Positions 28,865-38,638 are shown, counted from the first letter of the stretch. The stretch is 64,000 bases of DNA from Oceaniglobus indicus (GCF_002751875.1 NZ_NMZM01000003.1:62001-126000); one strand, 5' to 3'. Numbers and translations: made by a program. Notes: generated by a model not told the origin, from the sequence alone.

Positions 28865-30397
28865 TCAGAGCGGAATGTTGTCATGCTTCTTCCACGGATT
28901 GCTCAGCCGCTTGCCGCGCAGCGACGCGAAGGCGCGACAGATGCGCTTGCGGGTCGAATGAGGCAGGATCACCTCGTCGATGAAGCCCCGCTCGGCGGCC
29001 TTGAAGGGGTTGGCAAAATTCTTTTCGTATTCTGCCGTGCGCGCCGCGATCTTCTCGGGCTCGCCCAGTTCGCTGCGATACAGGATCTCGGTCGCGCCCT
29101 TGGCCCCCATCACCGCGATCTCGGCGGTGGGCCAGGCATAGTTCAGATCGCCGCGCAGGTGCTTGGACGCCATGACGTCATAAGCACCGCCATAGGCCTT
29201 GCGGGTGATCACCGTCACCTTGGGCACCGTCGCCTCGCCATAGGCGAACAACAATTTCGCACCGTGCTTGATCACGCCGCCCAACTCCTGTCCCGTGCCG
29301 GGCAGGAAGCCGGGCACGTCGACCAGGGTCAGGATCGGGATCTCGAACGCGTCGCAGAACCGCACGAACCGGGCCGCCTTGCGACTGCTGTCGATGTCCA
29401 AGCAGCCGGCCAGGACCATCGGCTGGTTCGCCACCACGCCCACGGTGCGCCCTTCCAGCCGGATGAACCCGGTCAGGATGTTCTTCGCGAACTCCTCCTG
29501 GATCTCGAAGAAATCGCCCTCGTCCGCCAGCTTGATGATCAGCTCGGTCATGTCATAGGGGCTGTTGGGGTTGTCGGGGATCAGGGTGTCCAGACTGTGA
29601 TCCAGGCGCAGCGGATCGTCGAAGAACGGCCGGCGCGGCACCCCGGTGCGGTTGTTGGACGGCAGGAAATCGATCAGCCGCCGCACCTCGGTCAATGCGA
29701 TCACGTCATTTTCAAACGCGGCGTCGGCGACGCTGGACTTGCGGGTGTGGGTGATCGCGCCGCCCAGCTCCTCGGCGGTCACGACCTCGTTGGTGACGGT
29801 CTTGACCACGTCGGGGCCGGTCACGAACATATAGCTGCTTTCCTTCACCATGAAGATGAAGTCGGTCATGGCGGGCGAATAGACGGCGCCGCCCGCGCAC
29901 GGCCCCATGATCACGCTGATCTGCGGCACCACGCCCGACGCCAGCACGTTGCGCTGGAACACCTCGGCATAACCGCCCAGCGATGCGACCCCTTCCTGGA
30001 TCCGCGCACCGCCCGAATCGTTCAGCCCGATGACCGGCGCGCCGTTGCGCACCGCCATGTCCATCACCTTGCAGATCTTCTGGGCGTGGGTTTCGCTCAG
30101 CGATCCGCCCAGAACGGTGAAATCCTGCGAATAGACATAGACCTGTCGCCCATTGACCGTGCCCCAGCCGGTGATCACGCCGTCGCCGGGCACCTTGTGG
30201 TCGGCCATGCCGAAATCGGTGGCACGATGGGTGACGAAGGTGTCGAATTCCTCGAAGCTGCCATCGTCCAGCAACAGTTCGACCCGCTCGCGCGCGGTCA
30301 GCTTGCCCTTGGCGTGCTGCGCCGCGATGCGCTTTTCGCCCCCGCCCCTGTGCGCTTCGGCGCGGCGGTCCTCAAGCTGTTGCAGGATGTCTTTCAT
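28865..30397 (-). CDS. pccB: Propionyl-CoA carboxylase beta subunit (carboxyltransferase)
   Basis: Transfers the carboxyl group from carboxybiotin to propionyl-CoA, giving methylmalonyl-CoA. The 510 residues start at [20 protein letters not shown] (ATG 30397, AGGGAGA upstream); the frame extends further but not as protein. Both crotonase-like carboxyltransferase halves are present: [20 protein letters not shown] and [20 protein letters not shown]; then [20 protein letters not shown] and [20 protein letters not shown]. It forms the hetero-dodecamer with PccA. Palindromes upstream suggest control by a short-chain-fatty-acid regulator. Confidence 0.96.
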   Translation of the reverse strand: MKDILQQLEDRRAEAHRGGGEKRIAAQHAKGKLTARERVELLLDDGSFEEFDTFVTHRATDFGMADHKVPGDGVITGWGTVNGRQVYVYSQDFTVLGGSLSETHAQKICKVMDMAVRNGAPVIGLNDSGGARIQEGVASLGGYAEVFQRNVLASGVVPQISVIMGPCAGGAVYSPAMTDFIFMVKESSYMFVTGPDVVKTVTNEVVTAEELGGAITHTRKSSVADAAFENDVIALTEVRRLIDFLPSNNRTGVPRRPFFDDPLRLDHSLDTLIPDNPNSPYDMTELIIKLADEGDFFEIQEEFAKNILTGFIRLEGRTVGVVANQPMVLAGCLDIDSSRKAARFVRFCDAFEIPILTLVDVPGFLPGTGQELGGVIKHGAKLLFAYGEATVPKVTVITRKAYGGAYDVMASKHLRGDLNYAWPTAEIAVMGAKGATEILYRSELGEPEKIAARTAEYEKNFANPFKAAERGFIDEVILPHSTRKRICRAFASLRGKRLSNPWKKHDNIPL

Positions 30398-30467
30398 CGC
30401 GCCGTCTCCCTCTGGGCTGGTGGCAGCATAGGCGAGGTGCCGTTCCACGAAAAGCGCCATCAGGCAT

Positions 30468-30517
30468 ATTTGCATAATGCAAATCAAGCAGCCGCATCAA
30501 ATTGCGAATATGCAAAT
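30468..30517. promoter_or_regulatory. Palindromic TTTGCAT operator region upstream of pccB
   Basis: ATTTGCATAATGCAAAT (30468-30484) is a perfect 17-base palindrome. A second imperfect site, ATTGCGAATATGCAAAT (30501-30517), follows with a ~33-base centre spacing. They lie 70-120 bases upstream of the pccB start. TTTGC/GCAAA half-sites are, as I recall, typical of RamB/ScfR-type XRE regulators of acyl-CoA metabolism, so these are probable operators for such a factor. No regulator gene of that kind is adjacent. The rest of the 398-base gap up to the ABC operon has no supported gene. Confidence 0.6.
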
Positions 30518-30690
30518 CGCCGGGACCGCGCCATCGGCGATCCGGCACGAATCGCCCCATTCCACCACGGGTTTTCGCACTTGCCCAGATCAGTGCCGCA
30601 TGGCGCATCATTCCTGCTGCGCGCAAGGCCCTGATTTTCCTCAACGCATGGCGCCCAGCGTGGAATGCAAGGCAGCCCTGCATCCCGCGC

Positions 30691-30719
30691 TTGACAGGAC
30701 CGATCACAATCTGCATCGT
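30691..30719 (+). promoter_or_regulatory. Probable promoter of the sugar ABC operon
   Basis: A perfect -35 hexamer TTGACA (30691-30696), a 17-base spacer, and a weak -10 at 30714-30719 (catcgt). The implied start point falls inside the first LacI-type palindrome, which suits repression by steric block. Confidence 0.5.
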
Positions 30720-30755
30720 TTGGAAACGTTTCCAATGCCACTGGAAACGCTTCCA
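30720..30755. promoter_or_regulatory. Two tandem LacI-family operators
   Basis: TTGGAAACGTTTCCAA (30720-30735) is a perfect 16-base palindrome with the central CG of LacI-family sites. TGGAAACGCTTCCA (30742-30755) is a second, near-perfect copy. Their centres are 21 bases apart, two helical turns, so dimers would sit on the same face of the DNA. They lie just downstream of the TTGACA element and 40-75 bases before the ABC ATPase start. The LacI regulator encoded at 37.0-38.1 kb in this operon is the obvious candidate. Confidence 0.8.
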
Positions 30756-30795
30756 ATGCCCGTTTGGGCGACGATACCGGATCCTGGGAGGGAAT

Positions 30796-32316
30796 ATGGG
30801 TCAACTGCTGGCAGTGCAGGATCTGGCGAAACGCTATGGCGCGACCGTCGCGCTGGGCGGGGTCACGATGGGTATCCGCGCCGGTGAGGTTCACGCGATC
30901 CTCGGGGAAAACGGCGCCGGAAAATCGACCCTGGTCAAGATCCTGTCCGGCGTGGTTCAACCCAATGACGGCACGATGTTGCTGGACGGCGCGCCCCACA
31001 CGCCGGCATCGATCTTTGCGGCCCGCGGCGCCGGTGTCTCGACCGCGTTCCAGGAACTCAGCCTGATCCCGCATCTCAGCGTGGCCGAGAACCTGCTGTT
31101 GCCGAAGGTGTCGCGCGGCCGGTTCTGGCCGGAACGCCGCGCTTCGATCATGCAGCGCGCGGCGGCCATATTGGCCGAATGGGAGATCACCGATATCGCC
31201 CCCGACGCGATGATCGAAGACCTGCCGCTGGCCCAGCGCCAGCGGATTGAGATCACCCGCGCCCTGTCGCACGCCACCCGCCTTCTGGTGCTGGACGAAC
31301 CCACGGCCGCCCTGCCCGACACGTCGTGGCTGTTCCGCCAGATCCGCCGCCTGACCGAACGCGGCGTCGCGGTGATGTATATCTCGCACCGTCTCAGCGA
31401 GGTCCGCGAGATCTGTCAGCGCGCCACGATCCTGCGCAACGGCGCCAGCATCGAAACCGTCGATCTGGCTGGTGTGGACGATGCCGGGATCTTTGCCATG
31501 ATGGTGGGCCATGCCCCCGCCGCACCCCGCTCGGAAACCGAAACCGCCACCGGCGACATCCTGCTGGAAACCCGCGATCTGCATGTGGGCGCCATCAAGG
31601 GTCTGAACCTGACCCTGCGCGCCGGTGAGATCGTCGGCGTCGCCGCGCTGGAAGGTCAGGGCCAGCAGGATCTGTTCCAGGCGCTGGGCGGGGTGCGCAA
31701 GCGGGCGTCGGGCGACATCATCGTCGGCGGCCGGTCGGCGCCGCTGGGCACCCCCGGCAAGGCACAGCGCACGGCCCCCGGCATCGCCTTCGTGCCGGAA
31801 GAGCGCAAGGCCGACGGCATCTTCGACAACCTGACCGCGGCCACCAACATCGTCATGGCCGATTTCGCATCCCGCAGCACCGGCGCTTTCGTCAACGCCC
31901 GCCTTGAACGCAACCGCGCGGCAAAATCGGCCGAACGCGTCGCGCTGTCGCCGCGCTATCTGGGGTTCGAGGTCGGCAACCTGTCGGGCGGCAACCAGCA
32001 GAAGGTGCTGTTGGCGCGCGCCTTGATGACCGGGGCCAAGATCCTGATCCTGTTCGATCCGGCGCGCGGCGTCGATGTCGGCACGAAACAGTCGATCTAT
32101 GCGATGATGGATGATTTCGTCGCCAACGGCGGCACGATCCTGTTCTATTCTTCCGAACTGACCGAACTGGTCCAGCTTTCGACCCGCTGTGTCGTGCTTT
32201 ACAACGGCCAGGTCTCGGCCGAGGTGTCGCGCGCCGACATGACCGAGGAACGGCTTCTGGCCGCGGCCCACGGCCCGGCCCGAACGCCGCCCACCCCCCT
32301 GCGGGAGGCCTCGTGA
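30796..32316 (+). CDS. Sugar ABC importer ATPase (CUT2 type), with divergent second Walker B
   Basis: 506 residues with two fused nucleotide-binding domains, as in RbsA/XylG. NBD1: Walker A ILGENGAGKSTLVKIL, signature-like LPLAQRQRIEITRAL, Walker B LLVLDEPTAAL. NBD2: degenerate Walker A region VAALEGQGQQDLFQALGG and a normal signature NLSGGNQQKVLLARAL. Its Walker B reads ILILFDPARGVDVGTK, where family members usually show LDEPT, so the catalytic Glu position is Asp. The start is ATG 30796 with GGGAGG upstream. First gene of a unit: ATPase, two permeases, binding protein. It energises uptake of a sugar or polyol across the inner membrane. Probably repressed by the LacI operators just upstream. 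Confidence 0.9.
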   Translation: MGQLLAVQDLAKRYGATVALGGVTMGIRAGEVHAILGENGAGKSTLVKILSGVVQPNDGTMLLDGAPHTPASIFAARGAGVSTAFQELSLIPHLSVAENLLLPKVSRGRFWPERRASIMQRAAAILAEWEITDIAPDAMIEDLPLAQRQRIEITRALSHATRLLVLDEPTAALPDTSWLFRQIRRLTERGVAVMYISHRLSEVREICQRATILRNGASIETVDLAGVDDAGIFAMMVGHAPAAPRSETETATGDILLETRDLHVGAIKGLNLTLRAGEIVGVAALEGQGQQDLFQALGGVRKRASGDIIVGGRSAPLGTPGKAQRTAPGIAFVPEERKADGIFDNLTAATNIVMADFASRSTGAFVNARLERNRAAKSAERVALSPRYLGFEVGNLSGGNQQKVLLARALMTGAKILILFDPARGVDVGTKQSIYAMMDDFVANGGTILFYSSELTELVQLSTRCVVLYNGQVSAEVSRADMTEERLLAAAHGPARTPPTPLREAS

Positions 32317-33320
32317 TGACCGACGCCACCCACCCCAGCGTTGCCGAAACCCGCGCCGCGCGCCGCGTCACCCTGCGCCATATCGCCGACAGCGCGTTCC
32401 TGATCATCGTGATCTACCTGGTCATGGCCGTGGTCTATGTCGCCGTGCAGCCCTCGGCGCTGTCGGCCTATTCCATCGAATCCCTGTTCAACAATTCCCT
32501 GCCGCTGATGCTGGCGGCGGCCGGTGCGACCTTTGTCATCCTTCAGGGCGGGTTCGATCTGTCGGTGGCGGGCACCATATCGCTGGTCAACGTGGTGATC
32601 GCCACCACCCCGATGGAGGGGCCGGGCGGCGCGCTGGCGCTGCTGGCGCTTGCCGTGGCGCTGGGCATGGCGGTGGGGGCGATCAACGGCATCATCGTCG
32701 CCTACCTGCGCATCCAGGCCATCGCGGCGACGCTGGCGACCATGATCATCTGCCAGGGCATCGCGCTGCTGATCCTGAAGGCGCCCGGCGGAATGGTGTC
32801 GGATTTCATGGTCTACGAGCTGACCGCCTCGCTGACCGACCGCGTGCCCTATGCGCTGGTCATCGCCGCGCTGGGCGTGGTGTTCTGGACGATCTACAGC
32901 CGCACCGACGCGGGCCGCAACCTGTTGGCCGTGGGCCAGGACCGCAAGGCGGCCGCCCTGTCGGGCATCAACGTGCAGCGGACCGAGTTCTTCTCGTTCG
33001 TCTGGGCCGGGGCGTTCTATGCGCTGGCGGCCTATATGCTGGCCGCCCAGACCTCGACCGGCAATCCCTCGGCCGGTGAGCCGTTCCTGTTGCTGACCTT
33101 CGCCGCCGTCGCCCTTGGCGGCACGGCATTCGGCGGCGGGCGCGGCGGCGTCACGGCGTCGCTGTTCGGCGCGGCAACCCTGATGCTGATGCAGAAGGTG
33201 CTGTTCGCGATGGGGGTTTCATCGTTCTACACCGGCGTCATCCAGGGGATGATCATGATCACCGCCGTCCTGTTTTCCGCCGCCGTCCATCACGCGGCCA
33301 GCAACCGGAGGGGCGCATGA
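32316..33320 (+). CDS. Sugar ABC importer permease 1
   Basis: 334 residues with the BPD_transp_2 (RbsC-like) fold: about nine hydrophobic segments, including DSAFLIIVIYLVMAVVYVAV, SLPLMLAAAGATFVILQGGF and LALLALAVALGMAVGAING. The family motif GGFDLSVAGTISLVN and the C-terminal FAAVALGGTAFGGGRGGV loop are present. The ATG at 32316 overlaps the ATPase stop by one base; a GTG one codon earlier is possible. With the next gene it would form a heterodimeric channel, unlike RbsC, which is a homodimer. Confidence 0.9.
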   Translation: MTDATHPSVAETRAARRVTLRHIADSAFLIIVIYLVMAVVYVAVQPSALSAYSIESLFNNSLPLMLAAAGATFVILQGGFDLSVAGTISLVNVVIATTPMEGPGGALALLALAVALGMAVGAINGIIVAYLRIQAIAATLATMIICQGIALLILKAPGGMVSDFMVYELTASLTDRVPYALVIAALGVVFWTIYSRTDAGRNLLAVGQDRKAAALSGINVQRTEFFSFVWAGAFYALAAYMLAAQTSTGNPSAGEPFLLLTFAAVALGGTAFGGGRGGVTASLFGAATLMLMQKVLFAMGVSSFYTGVIQGMIMITAVLFSAAVHHAASNRRGA

Positions 33321-34330
33321 TGTCCGATCAGACCGCGATCCCGCTGGAAGACACCCGCAAGGCCCAGCGGATCAGCCCGACCGTGGTCACCGTCGCAACG
33401 ATCTATGGCATCGTCGCGCTGATGATCGTCGCCTCGCGTCTGGTCAGCCCATCGTTCGGTGGCCTCTCGCAACTCGAGACGATCCTGTATCTGTCGTCGT
33501 TCCTTGTATTCTGCGCCTTCGGTCAGGGTCTGGTGATCCTCGTGCGCGGTCTGGACCTGTCGATCGCGTCGGTGATCACCGTGGGGGGCGTGCTGTCGGC
33601 GGCCCTGATGGACGGCAGCAATGCCGGGCTGTTCTATGTCATTCCGGCGATCCTTCTGGCCTGCGCGCTGATCGGCGTCGTCAACGGGATCGGCGTGACG
33701 GTGTTCAACGTGCCGCCGTTCATCATGACCATGGCCGTCGGGATCATCGTCTATTCCCTGTGCCTGGGCTTCACCGGCGGCACGCCGCGCGGCTTTCCGG
33801 CGCCGGTCCTGAACGATTTCATGGGGTCGCGGTTCATCGGCATCCCCGCCCCTGTCTGGCTGTTGATCGCCTTTGCCGCCATGGGCACGCTGGTGCAATC
33901 CTTCTCGCCGTTCGGGCGCAAGCTGACGGCGGTGGGCAACAACCCCGAAGCGGCCTATGTCGCCGGCCTGCCGTCGCGCCGCCTGACGGTGTCGGTCTAT
34001 GCGATTTCGGCCGCCTGCGCCGGGTTCACCGGGATCCTGCTGGCCAGCTATGCCAACGGCGCGACCTTGCGGATGGGCGACGATTACCTGCTGCCCTCGA
34101 TCGCCGCGGTGGTGGTCGGCGGATCGTCGATCCTGGGCGGCAAGGGCACGTTCCTTGGCACGGTCGGCGGCGCGATGCTGTTGACGACGCTGGCCACGAT
34201 CCTCAGCGCGCTGGGCATCGGACAGGGCTGGAAAACCATCATGGAGGGCGCGGTGATCCTGCTGGCGCTGATCCTGCTGCGCGACACCGTGTTCGACAGC
34301 CTGCGCGCCGTGCTGGTGCGCAAGGACTGA
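33317..34330 (+). CDS. Sugar ABC importer permease 2
   Basis: 337 residues, the same family as permease 1 but clearly divergent. Motifs: FVFCAFGQGLVILVRGLDLS, SIASVITVGGVLSAALMDGS, TVFNVPPFIMTMAVGIIVYS and AAVVVGGSSILGGKGTFLGT. Its start overlaps the stop of permease 1 by four bases (ATGA), indicating translational coupling. The C-terminal segments (MEGAVILLALILLRDTVFDS) close the channel. Two different permeases with one double ATPase is a common arrangement for CUT2-like importers. Confidence 0.9.
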   Translation: MMSDQTAIPLEDTRKAQRISPTVVTVATIYGIVALMIVASRLVSPSFGGLSQLETILYLSSFLVFCAFGQGLVILVRGLDLSIASVITVGGVLSAALMDGSNAGLFYVIPAILLACALIGVVNGIGVTVFNVPPFIMTMAVGIIVYSLCLGFTGGTPRGFPAPVLNDFMGSRFIGIPAPVWLLIAFAAMGTLVQSFSPFGRKLTAVGNNPEAAYVAGLPSRRLTVSVYAISAACAGFTGILLASYANGATLRMGDDYLLPSIAAVVVGGSSILGGKGTFLGTVGGAMLLTTLATILSALGIGQGWKTIMEGAVILLALILLRDTVFDSLRAVLVRKD

Positions 34331-34370
34331 ACACCACGAACGACCAACGACGACTTTCAGGGAGGAAACG

Positions 34371-35606
34371 ATGAAAGTGACCAACAAGCTCAAGACCCTG
34401 GCCCTTGCGGCCCTGGCCGGCACGACGATGCTGTCGGCCGGTGCGGCGGATGCCAAGACGGCAGACGGCAAATGGCTGATCTATCTGTCGCTCAGCTATT
34501 CGGGCAACGCGTGGCAATCCGAGGCGGCCAACATCGTGAAGGCGCTGGCCAAGACGCCGCCCTACAACGAGACCGTCGAACTGGTCGAGGTGATCTCGGG
34601 CACCGATCCGCAGGCGCAGATCTCGGATTACGAGAGCATGATCGCCAACGGCGCCGACGGCATCGTCAGCTTTCCGATCTCGTCCAACGCGCTGAACCGG
34701 GTGGTGCGCCGGGGCTGTCAGGAAGACGTGCTGTTCTTCATGTACGACGGCACCGTGACCGAACAATGCGCCTACAACATCAGCTTCCTGTCGGGCGGCT
34801 TCGGCGAGAACACGGCACAGGCGCTGGTCAATGAACTGGGCGGCAAGGGCAAGATCTTCCTGTCGCGCGGCGTGCCCGGCAACTCGGTCGACGAACGCCA
34901 CACCGACGGAGCGATGCACATCTTCAACCAGTATCCGGGAATCGAGATCGTCTCGGAATACTACAGCTATTGGGACGACCGCACGACCCAGCAGGAAACC
35001 GCCAAGGCGCTGGCCGCCCACCCCGACGTCGATGGCGTCTGGGCGCAGGCCGGCGAATACGGCGTGATCCAGGCGCTGCTTCAGGCCGACGAGAACCGTC
35101 TGGTGCCGGTGACCGGCGAAAACTCGGCCGGCTTCCGCCTGGCGTTGGCCAATCCCGACATGCAGGCCAAGGGTCTGGCCGGTGTGTCGTCAGGCTCGGC
35201 CCCGGCGCAATCGGGATTTGCGTTCAAGATCATGATGGAAATCCTCAACGGTGAGCGCGAGCCGCTGCCCGAGGGCGAGCGCAACATCGAATACCCCCTG
35301 CCCTGGGTGCCCGCCGATGCGGTCAAGATGTGCGAAGGCGACACGTTCGAGGACGGCTGCAACGTCTTCGGCGAAGACAAGGTGCCAAGCTCGTTCGTGT
35401 CCGAAGTGTTCAATCCCGAACTGCTGCCCGAACTGTCGCTGACATCGGCGCTGGACGGCAACCCGACCGAAGGCGCGACGATCCAGCCGCTGCCCGAAGG
35501 CGCGGTCAAGCGTGCGCCCGACATGCCCGGCATCAACTGCCGCAGCTGTGAAGCGCCCGACAACCAGTATGACCTGACCAAGATCGAGGCGACCGTTCAG
35601 CCCTGA
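34371..35606 (+). CDS. Periplasmic sugar-binding protein, long form with Cys-rich tail
   Basis: 411 residues with a signal peptide ([20 protein letters not shown]). The type I periplasmic-binding fold is visible: [38 protein letters not shown] and [20 protein letters not shown]. It is ~80-100 residues longer than RbsB-type proteins. The extra C-terminal part has four Cys ([15 protein letters not shown] and INCRSCEAP), which could pair as disulfides in the periplasm. The ligand is unknown; the downstream dehydrogenases suggest a polyol or sugar acid. It is followed by a perfect 10-bp hairpin. Confidence 0.88.
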   Translation: MKVTNKLKTLALAALAGTTMLSAGAADAKTADGKWLIYLSLSYSGNAWQSEAANIVKALAKTPPYNETVELVEVISGTDPQAQISDYESMIANGADGIVSFPISSNALNRVVRRGCQEDVLFFMYDGTVTEQCAYNISFLSGGFGENTAQALVNELGGKGKIFLSRGVPGNSVDERHTDGAMHIFNQYPGIEIVSEYYSYWDDRTTQQETAKALAAHPDVDGVWAQAGEYGVIQALLQADENRLVPVTGENSAGFRLALANPDMQAKGLAGVSSGSAPAQSGFAFKIMMEILNGEREPLPEGERNIEYPLPWVPADAVKMCEGDTFEDGCNVFGEDKVPSSFVSEVFNPELLPELSLTSALDGNPTEGATIQPLPEGAVKRAPDMPGINCRSCEAPDNQYDLTKIEATVQP

Positions 35607-35612
35607 TCGTCC

Positions 35613-35640
35613 GGCCCGCGCCGCGCAACCGGCGCGGGCC
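35613..35640 (+). terminator. Intra-operon hairpin after the binding-protein gene
   Basis: GGCCCGCGCC and GGCGCGGGCC form a perfect 10-bp stem with an 8-base loop, starting six bases past the stop. There is no T-run. Such hairpins after binding-protein genes usually protect the upstream mRNA or partly terminate, lowering expression of what follows. Confidence 0.7.
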
Positions 35641-35677
35641 CCCTTCACCCCGGTCCATTCCAAGGAGAACCCAGACC

Positions 35678-37006
35678 ATGACCATCGAATATCTCAAGCG
35701 CGGTCGCTCCGAAGCTGACCGGAACGACGACGACACGAAGGTCCGCCAGACCGTCGAGGCGACCCTGAAGGACATCGAGGACAATGGCGACAAGGCTGTG
35801 CGCGCGCTGTCCGAAAAGTTCGACGATTATTCGCCCAAGAATTTCCGCCTGTCGCAATCCGAGATCGACGACCTGATCGCGCAACTGACCCCGCGCGAGG
35901 TGGCCGACATCAAGTTCGCACAGGAACAGGTGCGCAACTTTGCCCAGGCCCAGCGCGACACGATGCTGGATCTGGAGATCGAGACGCTGCCCGGCGTGAT
36001 CCTGGGCCACAAGAACATCCCGGTGCAATCCGTCGGCTGCTATGTCCCCGGCGGCAAGTTCCCCATGGTCGCCAGTGCCCACATGTCGGTCGTGTCGGCG
36101 GCCGTCGCCGGTGTGCCGCGCATCGTCGCCTGCACCCCGCCGTTCAACGGCAAGCCGAACCCCGGCGTGATCGCCGCGATGCATTTCGGCGGCGCCCATG
36201 AAATCTATGTGCTGGGCGGCATCCAGGGCGTCGGCGCCATGGCGCTGGGCACCGAAACCATCAACCCCGTGCACATGCTGGTCGGCCCCGGCAACGCCTT
36301 TGTCGCCGAAGCCAAGCGCCAGCTGTTCGGCCGCGTCGGCATCGACCTGTTCGCCGGCCCCACCGAAACGCTGGTGATCGCCGATGAAACCGTCGACGCC
36401 GAACTCTGCGCCACCGACCTGCTGGGCCAGGCCGAACACGGATACAATTCGCCCGCCGTGATGATCACCAATTCGCGCAAGCTGGCCGAGGGGACCATGG
36501 CCGAGATCGAGCGCATCCTGAAGATACTGCCCACCGCCGACACCGCCGGCAAAAGCTGGGAGGATTACGGCGAGATGATCCTGTGCGACACCTATGACGA
36601 GATGCTGGAAGCCGCCGAGGATCTGGCATCGGAACATGTGCAGGTGATGACCGAGCGCGACGACTGGTTCCTCGACAAGATGACCGCTTACGGCGCGCTG
36701 TTCCTGGGGCCGCGCACGAACGTTGCCAACGGTGACAAGGTGATCGGCACCAACCACACCCTGCCGACGAAGAAGGCCGGGCGCTATACCGGTGGTCTGT
36801 GGGTCGGCAAGTTCCTGAAGACCCACTCGTATCAGAAGATCACGACCGACGAGGCGGCGGTGAAGATCGGCGAATACGGATCGCGCCTGTGCATCCTGGA
36901 AGGCTTTGTCGGCCACGCCGAGCAGTGCAACATCCGGGTGCGGCGTTATGGCGGCATCAACGTGCCCTACGGTGAAGGCGCCCCGGCGCGCGACGCCGAC
37001 GAATGA
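35678..37006 (+). CDS. Histidinol-dehydrogenase-fold alcohol dehydrogenase (HpsN-like)
   Basis: 442 residues of the HisD family: [37 protein letters not shown] and [18 protein letters not shown]. HisD-type catalytic residues are retained: the zinc pair in [10 protein letters not shown] (Gln, His), the Glu-His dyad in ASEHVQVM, Asp and His in [14 protein letters not shown], and a C-terminal His in FVGHAEQ. It is not in a his operon. It closely resembles HpsN, which oxidises the sulfonated diol DHPS to sulfolactate, and catabolic relatives. With a sugar importer as neighbour, a two-step alcohol-to-acid oxidation of a polyol or sugar-like alcohol is likely. AAGGAG precedes the ATG. Confidence 0.85.
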   Translation: MTIEYLKRGRSEADRNDDDTKVRQTVEATLKDIEDNGDKAVRALSEKFDDYSPKNFRLSQSEIDDLIAQLTPREVADIKFAQEQVRNFAQAQRDTMLDLEIETLPGVILGHKNIPVQSVGCYVPGGKFPMVASAHMSVVSAAVAGVPRIVACTPPFNGKPNPGVIAAMHFGGAHEIYVLGGIQGVGAMALGTETINPVHMLVGPGNAFVAEAKRQLFGRVGIDLFAGPTETLVIADETVDAELCATDLLGQAEHGYNSPAVMITNSRKLAEGTMAEIERILKILPTADTAGKSWEDYGEMILCDTYDEMLEAAEDLASEHVQVMTERDDWFLDKMTAYGALFLGPRTNVANGDKVIGTNHTLPTKKAGRYTGGLWVGKFLKTHSYQKITTDEAAVKIGEYGSRLCILEGFVGHAEQCNIRVRRYGGINVPYGEGAPARDADE

Positions 37007-38061
37007 AGGGCATGACGGACACGCAAAACGGGGCCGACGCCGCCCGCCCGTCCCGCGTGACCGTCAAGGACATCGCGCGCGAGGCGGGGGTGTCGATCGC
37101 CACCGTATCGCGCGCGATCAGCAACGACCCCGGCATCGCGGCGGACACCCGCCGCCGCGTGCTGCAAAAGGCGACCGACATGGGATACAGCCCGAACCTG
37201 TTCGCACGTGGCCTGATCACCCGCAAAAGCGGCATCGTCGCCGTCTTCGCCAACAACATCATCAACCCGTTCTATCCCGAAGTGATGGTCAACCTGACCC
37301 GCGCGCTTCAGGATCGCCAGATGCACACGTTGCTGTTCACCTCGGATGGTGACGAACAGGTGGAACGCGCCCTGCCCACCCTGCGCCAGCTGAACCCCGA
37401 TGTGGCGGTCGTCCTGGCGGCGACGATGACCTCGGGCGCGCTGGACAATTTCGCCGAAAGCCGCACGCCGGTGATCCTGTTCAACCGCTATGTCGACGGG
37501 GCGGCGGCCAGTTCGGTGTGCTGCGACAACTTCGAGGCGGGGCGCATGGTGGCCCATCGTCTGGCGGCGTCGGGCCACCGGCGGCTGGCCTTCATCGAAG
37601 GGCTGGCAACCGCATCGACCAACGCGGATCGGCGGCGCGGCTTCACCCGGGGCTGCGCCGAGGCGGGGCTGGCCCCACCCGCCGTCCATGCGGGCGGCGA
37701 TTTCACCTATGAAACCGGATACACCGGGGTGCAGGCGCTGATCGCGCGCACCGGCGCCATCGACGCCGTGTTCTGCGCCAACGACATCATCGCCATCGGC
37801 GCCATGGATGCGGCGCGCGGGTCGCTGGGCCTGTCGATCCCGGACGATCTGTCGGTCATCGGATTCGACGACATCGCCATGGCAAGCTGGCCGTCCCACG
37901 ATCTGACCACCGTGCGCCAGCCGATGAACGCGATGATCGACCGCGTGATGTCGGAAATCGGGCGGATCCGCGATTCCGCGACCGCCCCGCCCGAAAAGCA
38001 TTTTCTGCCCGGCCGCCTGATGGTGCGCGGCTCGGCCCGTCTGAACGAGGAGCGGACATGA
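37003..38061 (+). CDS. LacI-family transcriptional regulator
   Basis: 352 residues. The N-terminal helix-turn-helix and hinge helix are clear ([20 protein letters not shown], then [16 protein letters not shown]). A periplasmic-binding-like effector domain follows ([57 protein letters not shown]). Its start overlaps the dehydrogenase stop by four bases. It most likely represses this unit by binding the two TGGAAACG(T/C)TTCCA palindromes at 30.72-30.76 kb, with the imported substrate or a product as inducer. This is inferred from the operator type and gene order. Confidence 0.92.
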   Translation: MKGMTDTQNGADAARPSRVTVKDIAREAGVSIATVSRAISNDPGIAADTRRRVLQKATDMGYSPNLFARGLITRKSGIVAVFANNIINPFYPEVMVNLTRALQDRQMHTLLFTSDGDEQVERALPTLRQLNPDVAVVLAATMTSGALDNFAESRTPVILFNRYVDGAAASSVCCDNFEAGRMVAHRLAASGHRRLAFIEGLATASTNADRRRGFTRGCAEAGLAPPAVHAGGDFTYETGYTGVQALIARTGAIDAVFCANDIIAIGAMDAARGSLGLSIPDDLSVIGFDDIAMASWPSHDLTTVRQPMNAMIDRVMSEIGRIRDSATAPPEKHFLPGRLMVRGSARLNEERT

Positions 38062-38606
38062 CCGGCACACAACGTCTGCACGACGCCACCTGCGATGTCT
38101 GGGATCTGCCACAGGCCGGAGCGGCTGGCGATCTGCACCCCGCAACCGGGACCGATCCTGCGACCGATCGCTATCTTGCCACCATCGCCCCCGCCTACGG
38201 CGTGCTGGGCCGGGTCATGGCGCAGCTTTCCGGCATCTTCCTGCTGGCGCTGACGCGCGACGGCGGCGGCCCGGGCCTGCATCTGGATCACGGGATGTAC
38301 ACGATCGCCCGCGACCAACTGGCCGAGGCGCAGGATACCGTGGCATCCGTAACGGTGCCCGAAACCGCGCGCCGCCATCACGCGGCGCTGGACAACCTGG
38401 CGGCACAGCTTGCGGCCGCGGCACGCGGGATCGAACGCATGGCCGCGCGGATGTCGGGCGACGAACACGCCAGGCGCGATGTTCTGCGCCACCTGGCCGA
38501 GGCGCAGCGCCTGCTGATCGCCACGGCCGAACCGGACGCCGGAATCACTCCGGTCGATTTCGACAACGCCTGTTGCAGCTGCGCGGTGCGCAAGCCCACC
38601 GCCTGA
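38058..38606 (+). CDS. Unknown helical protein with CCSC tail, in the sugar operon
   Basis: 182 residues, no family recognised. No signal peptide. Most of the protein is predicted helical (VMAQLSGIFLLALTRDGGGP, AARRHHAALDNLAAQLAAAA-like stretches, HLAEAQRLLIATAE). It ends DFDNACCSCAVRKPTA, with three Cys close together that could bind a metal or form a thiol switch. The start overlaps the lacI stop by four bases, so it is translated with the regulator. A role alongside the regulator or the dehydrogenase is possible, but nothing in the sequence shows which. Confidence 0.72.
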   Translation: MTGTQRLHDATCDVWDLPQAGAAGDLHPATGTDPATDRYLATIAPAYGVLGRVMAQLSGIFLLALTRDGGGPGLHLDHGMYTIARDQLAEAQDTVASVTVPETARRHHAALDNLAAQLAAAARGIERMAARMSGDEHARRDVLRHLAEAQRLLIATAEPDAGITPVDFDNACCSCAVRKPTA

Positions 38607-38638
38607 GACCGAGAACACCATCGAAGGGAGAGACCGAT

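Noticed and set aside
35678-37006. Histidine-biosynthesis hisD
   Set aside because: No other his genes nearby; operon partners are a sugar importer and LacI regulator, and the sequence is closer to the HpsN-type catabolic group.
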